From Thermoplasmatales archaeon UBA582 (GTDB taxonomy: Archaea; Thermoplasmatota; Thermoplasmata; Thermoplasmatales; Thermoplasmataceae): a stretch of 5,286 nucleotides of DNA. Numbering within the stretch: position 1 is the stretch's first letter; the number at the start of each line of letters is the position of its first letter. The notes beneath the pieces were generated by a model. It searched no databases. It was given only the letters and a program-made list of their open reading frames with translations, and was not told the DNA's origin. Made by a program: the position numbers and the translations under genes. Of the stretch, positions 5,259-5,286 are shown one piece after another. The stretch lies in NCBI GenBank assembly GCA_002502705.1, contig DAQB01000043.1, positions 18,231-23,516 on the forward strand, read 5' to 3'.

Positions 5259-5286
5259 TGGGGTTGCCCGGATTTGGACCGGGGTC
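5259..5286 (-). tRNA. tRNA gene, 3' portion only (T arm, acceptor 3' strand, discriminator A)
   Basis: Read on the minus strand from the window edge, the end of a variable loop (GAC) leads into a perfect five-pair T stem (CCCGG / CCGGG) closing the seven-base loop TCCAAAT. The acceptor 3' strand CAACCCC and discriminator A73 (complement of T5259) follow. The bases after A73 are TCA, so CCA is not encoded, as in many archaeal tRNAs. The 5' acceptor strand should be GGGGTTG, beyond the window. The anticodon is off the edge, so identity is undetermined. Loop position 55 reads C where nearly all tRNAs have T (pseudouridine 55). Confidence 0.75.

Noticed and set aside
1..5286. CRISPR array, riboswitch or toxin-antitoxin pair
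   Set aside because: No spaced identical repeats beyond the two 16-mers, no structured leader that I can recognise, and no adjacent pair of small intact genes.

Overview
The window looks archaeal and fits a Thermoplasmata-type genome (Thermoplasma/Ferroplasma/Cuniculiplasma relatives), but that placement is inferred. The signs are TATA-like boxes upstream of genes, Shine-Dalgarno-like GGGAGG and GAGG motifs, a tRNA gene with no encoded CCA, oligo-T runs where terminators should lie, and a degraded IS1634-type transposase whose preserved blocks resemble those I associate with this group. No species name can be read from the sequence.

Left part (1-2086, + strand): the window opens inside the last ~108 codons of an AMP-forming acyl-CoA synthetase. 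Next comes a decayed IS1634/IS4-family transposase (~426-1296) with two in-frame stops, two apparent internal deletions and a frame change. It is followed by a complete, small, cap-less alpha/beta hydrolase (1430-2086) with its own probable TATA box and a GAGG-supported TTG start.

Middle and right part (2087-5258): a low-GC, accessory-looking block. It carries a complete gamma-type DNA adenine methyltransferase on the minus strand (2365-3681) and a divergent 250-residue protein on the plus strand (4301-5053), which joins an Mrr-N-like winged helix to an HNH_2 nuclease domain. Together they make a plausible Type II restriction-modification pair. The ~620 bp between them is not empty: it holds the remains of a third, minus-strand gene (about 3941-4254) broken by a TAG and a frameshift. 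A second minus-strand coding-like remnant lies at 2088-2294, next to the hydrolase stop.

Right edge: the 3' part of a tRNA gene (minus strand, T arm and acceptor 3' strand) enters at 5259-5286, and its identity cannot be read. An exact 16-bp sequence containing a T6 run (minus strand) lies 19 bp past the tRNA 3' end (5225-5240). It is repeated in the same orientation just past the methyltransferase stop (2315-2330). The two copies bracket the whole methyltransferase/nuclease block, so they may be either element boundaries or two similar terminators.

The likely working units are the acyl-CoA synthetase (fatty-acid activation), the hydrolase (substrate unknown) and the methyltransferase/HNH pair (self/non-self DNA discrimination). 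The transposase and the two minus-strand remnants are dead. The most interesting feature is the restriction-modification-like island beside a tRNA gene, with a decayed third gene at its centre. It combines known families and is not demonstrably a new system.
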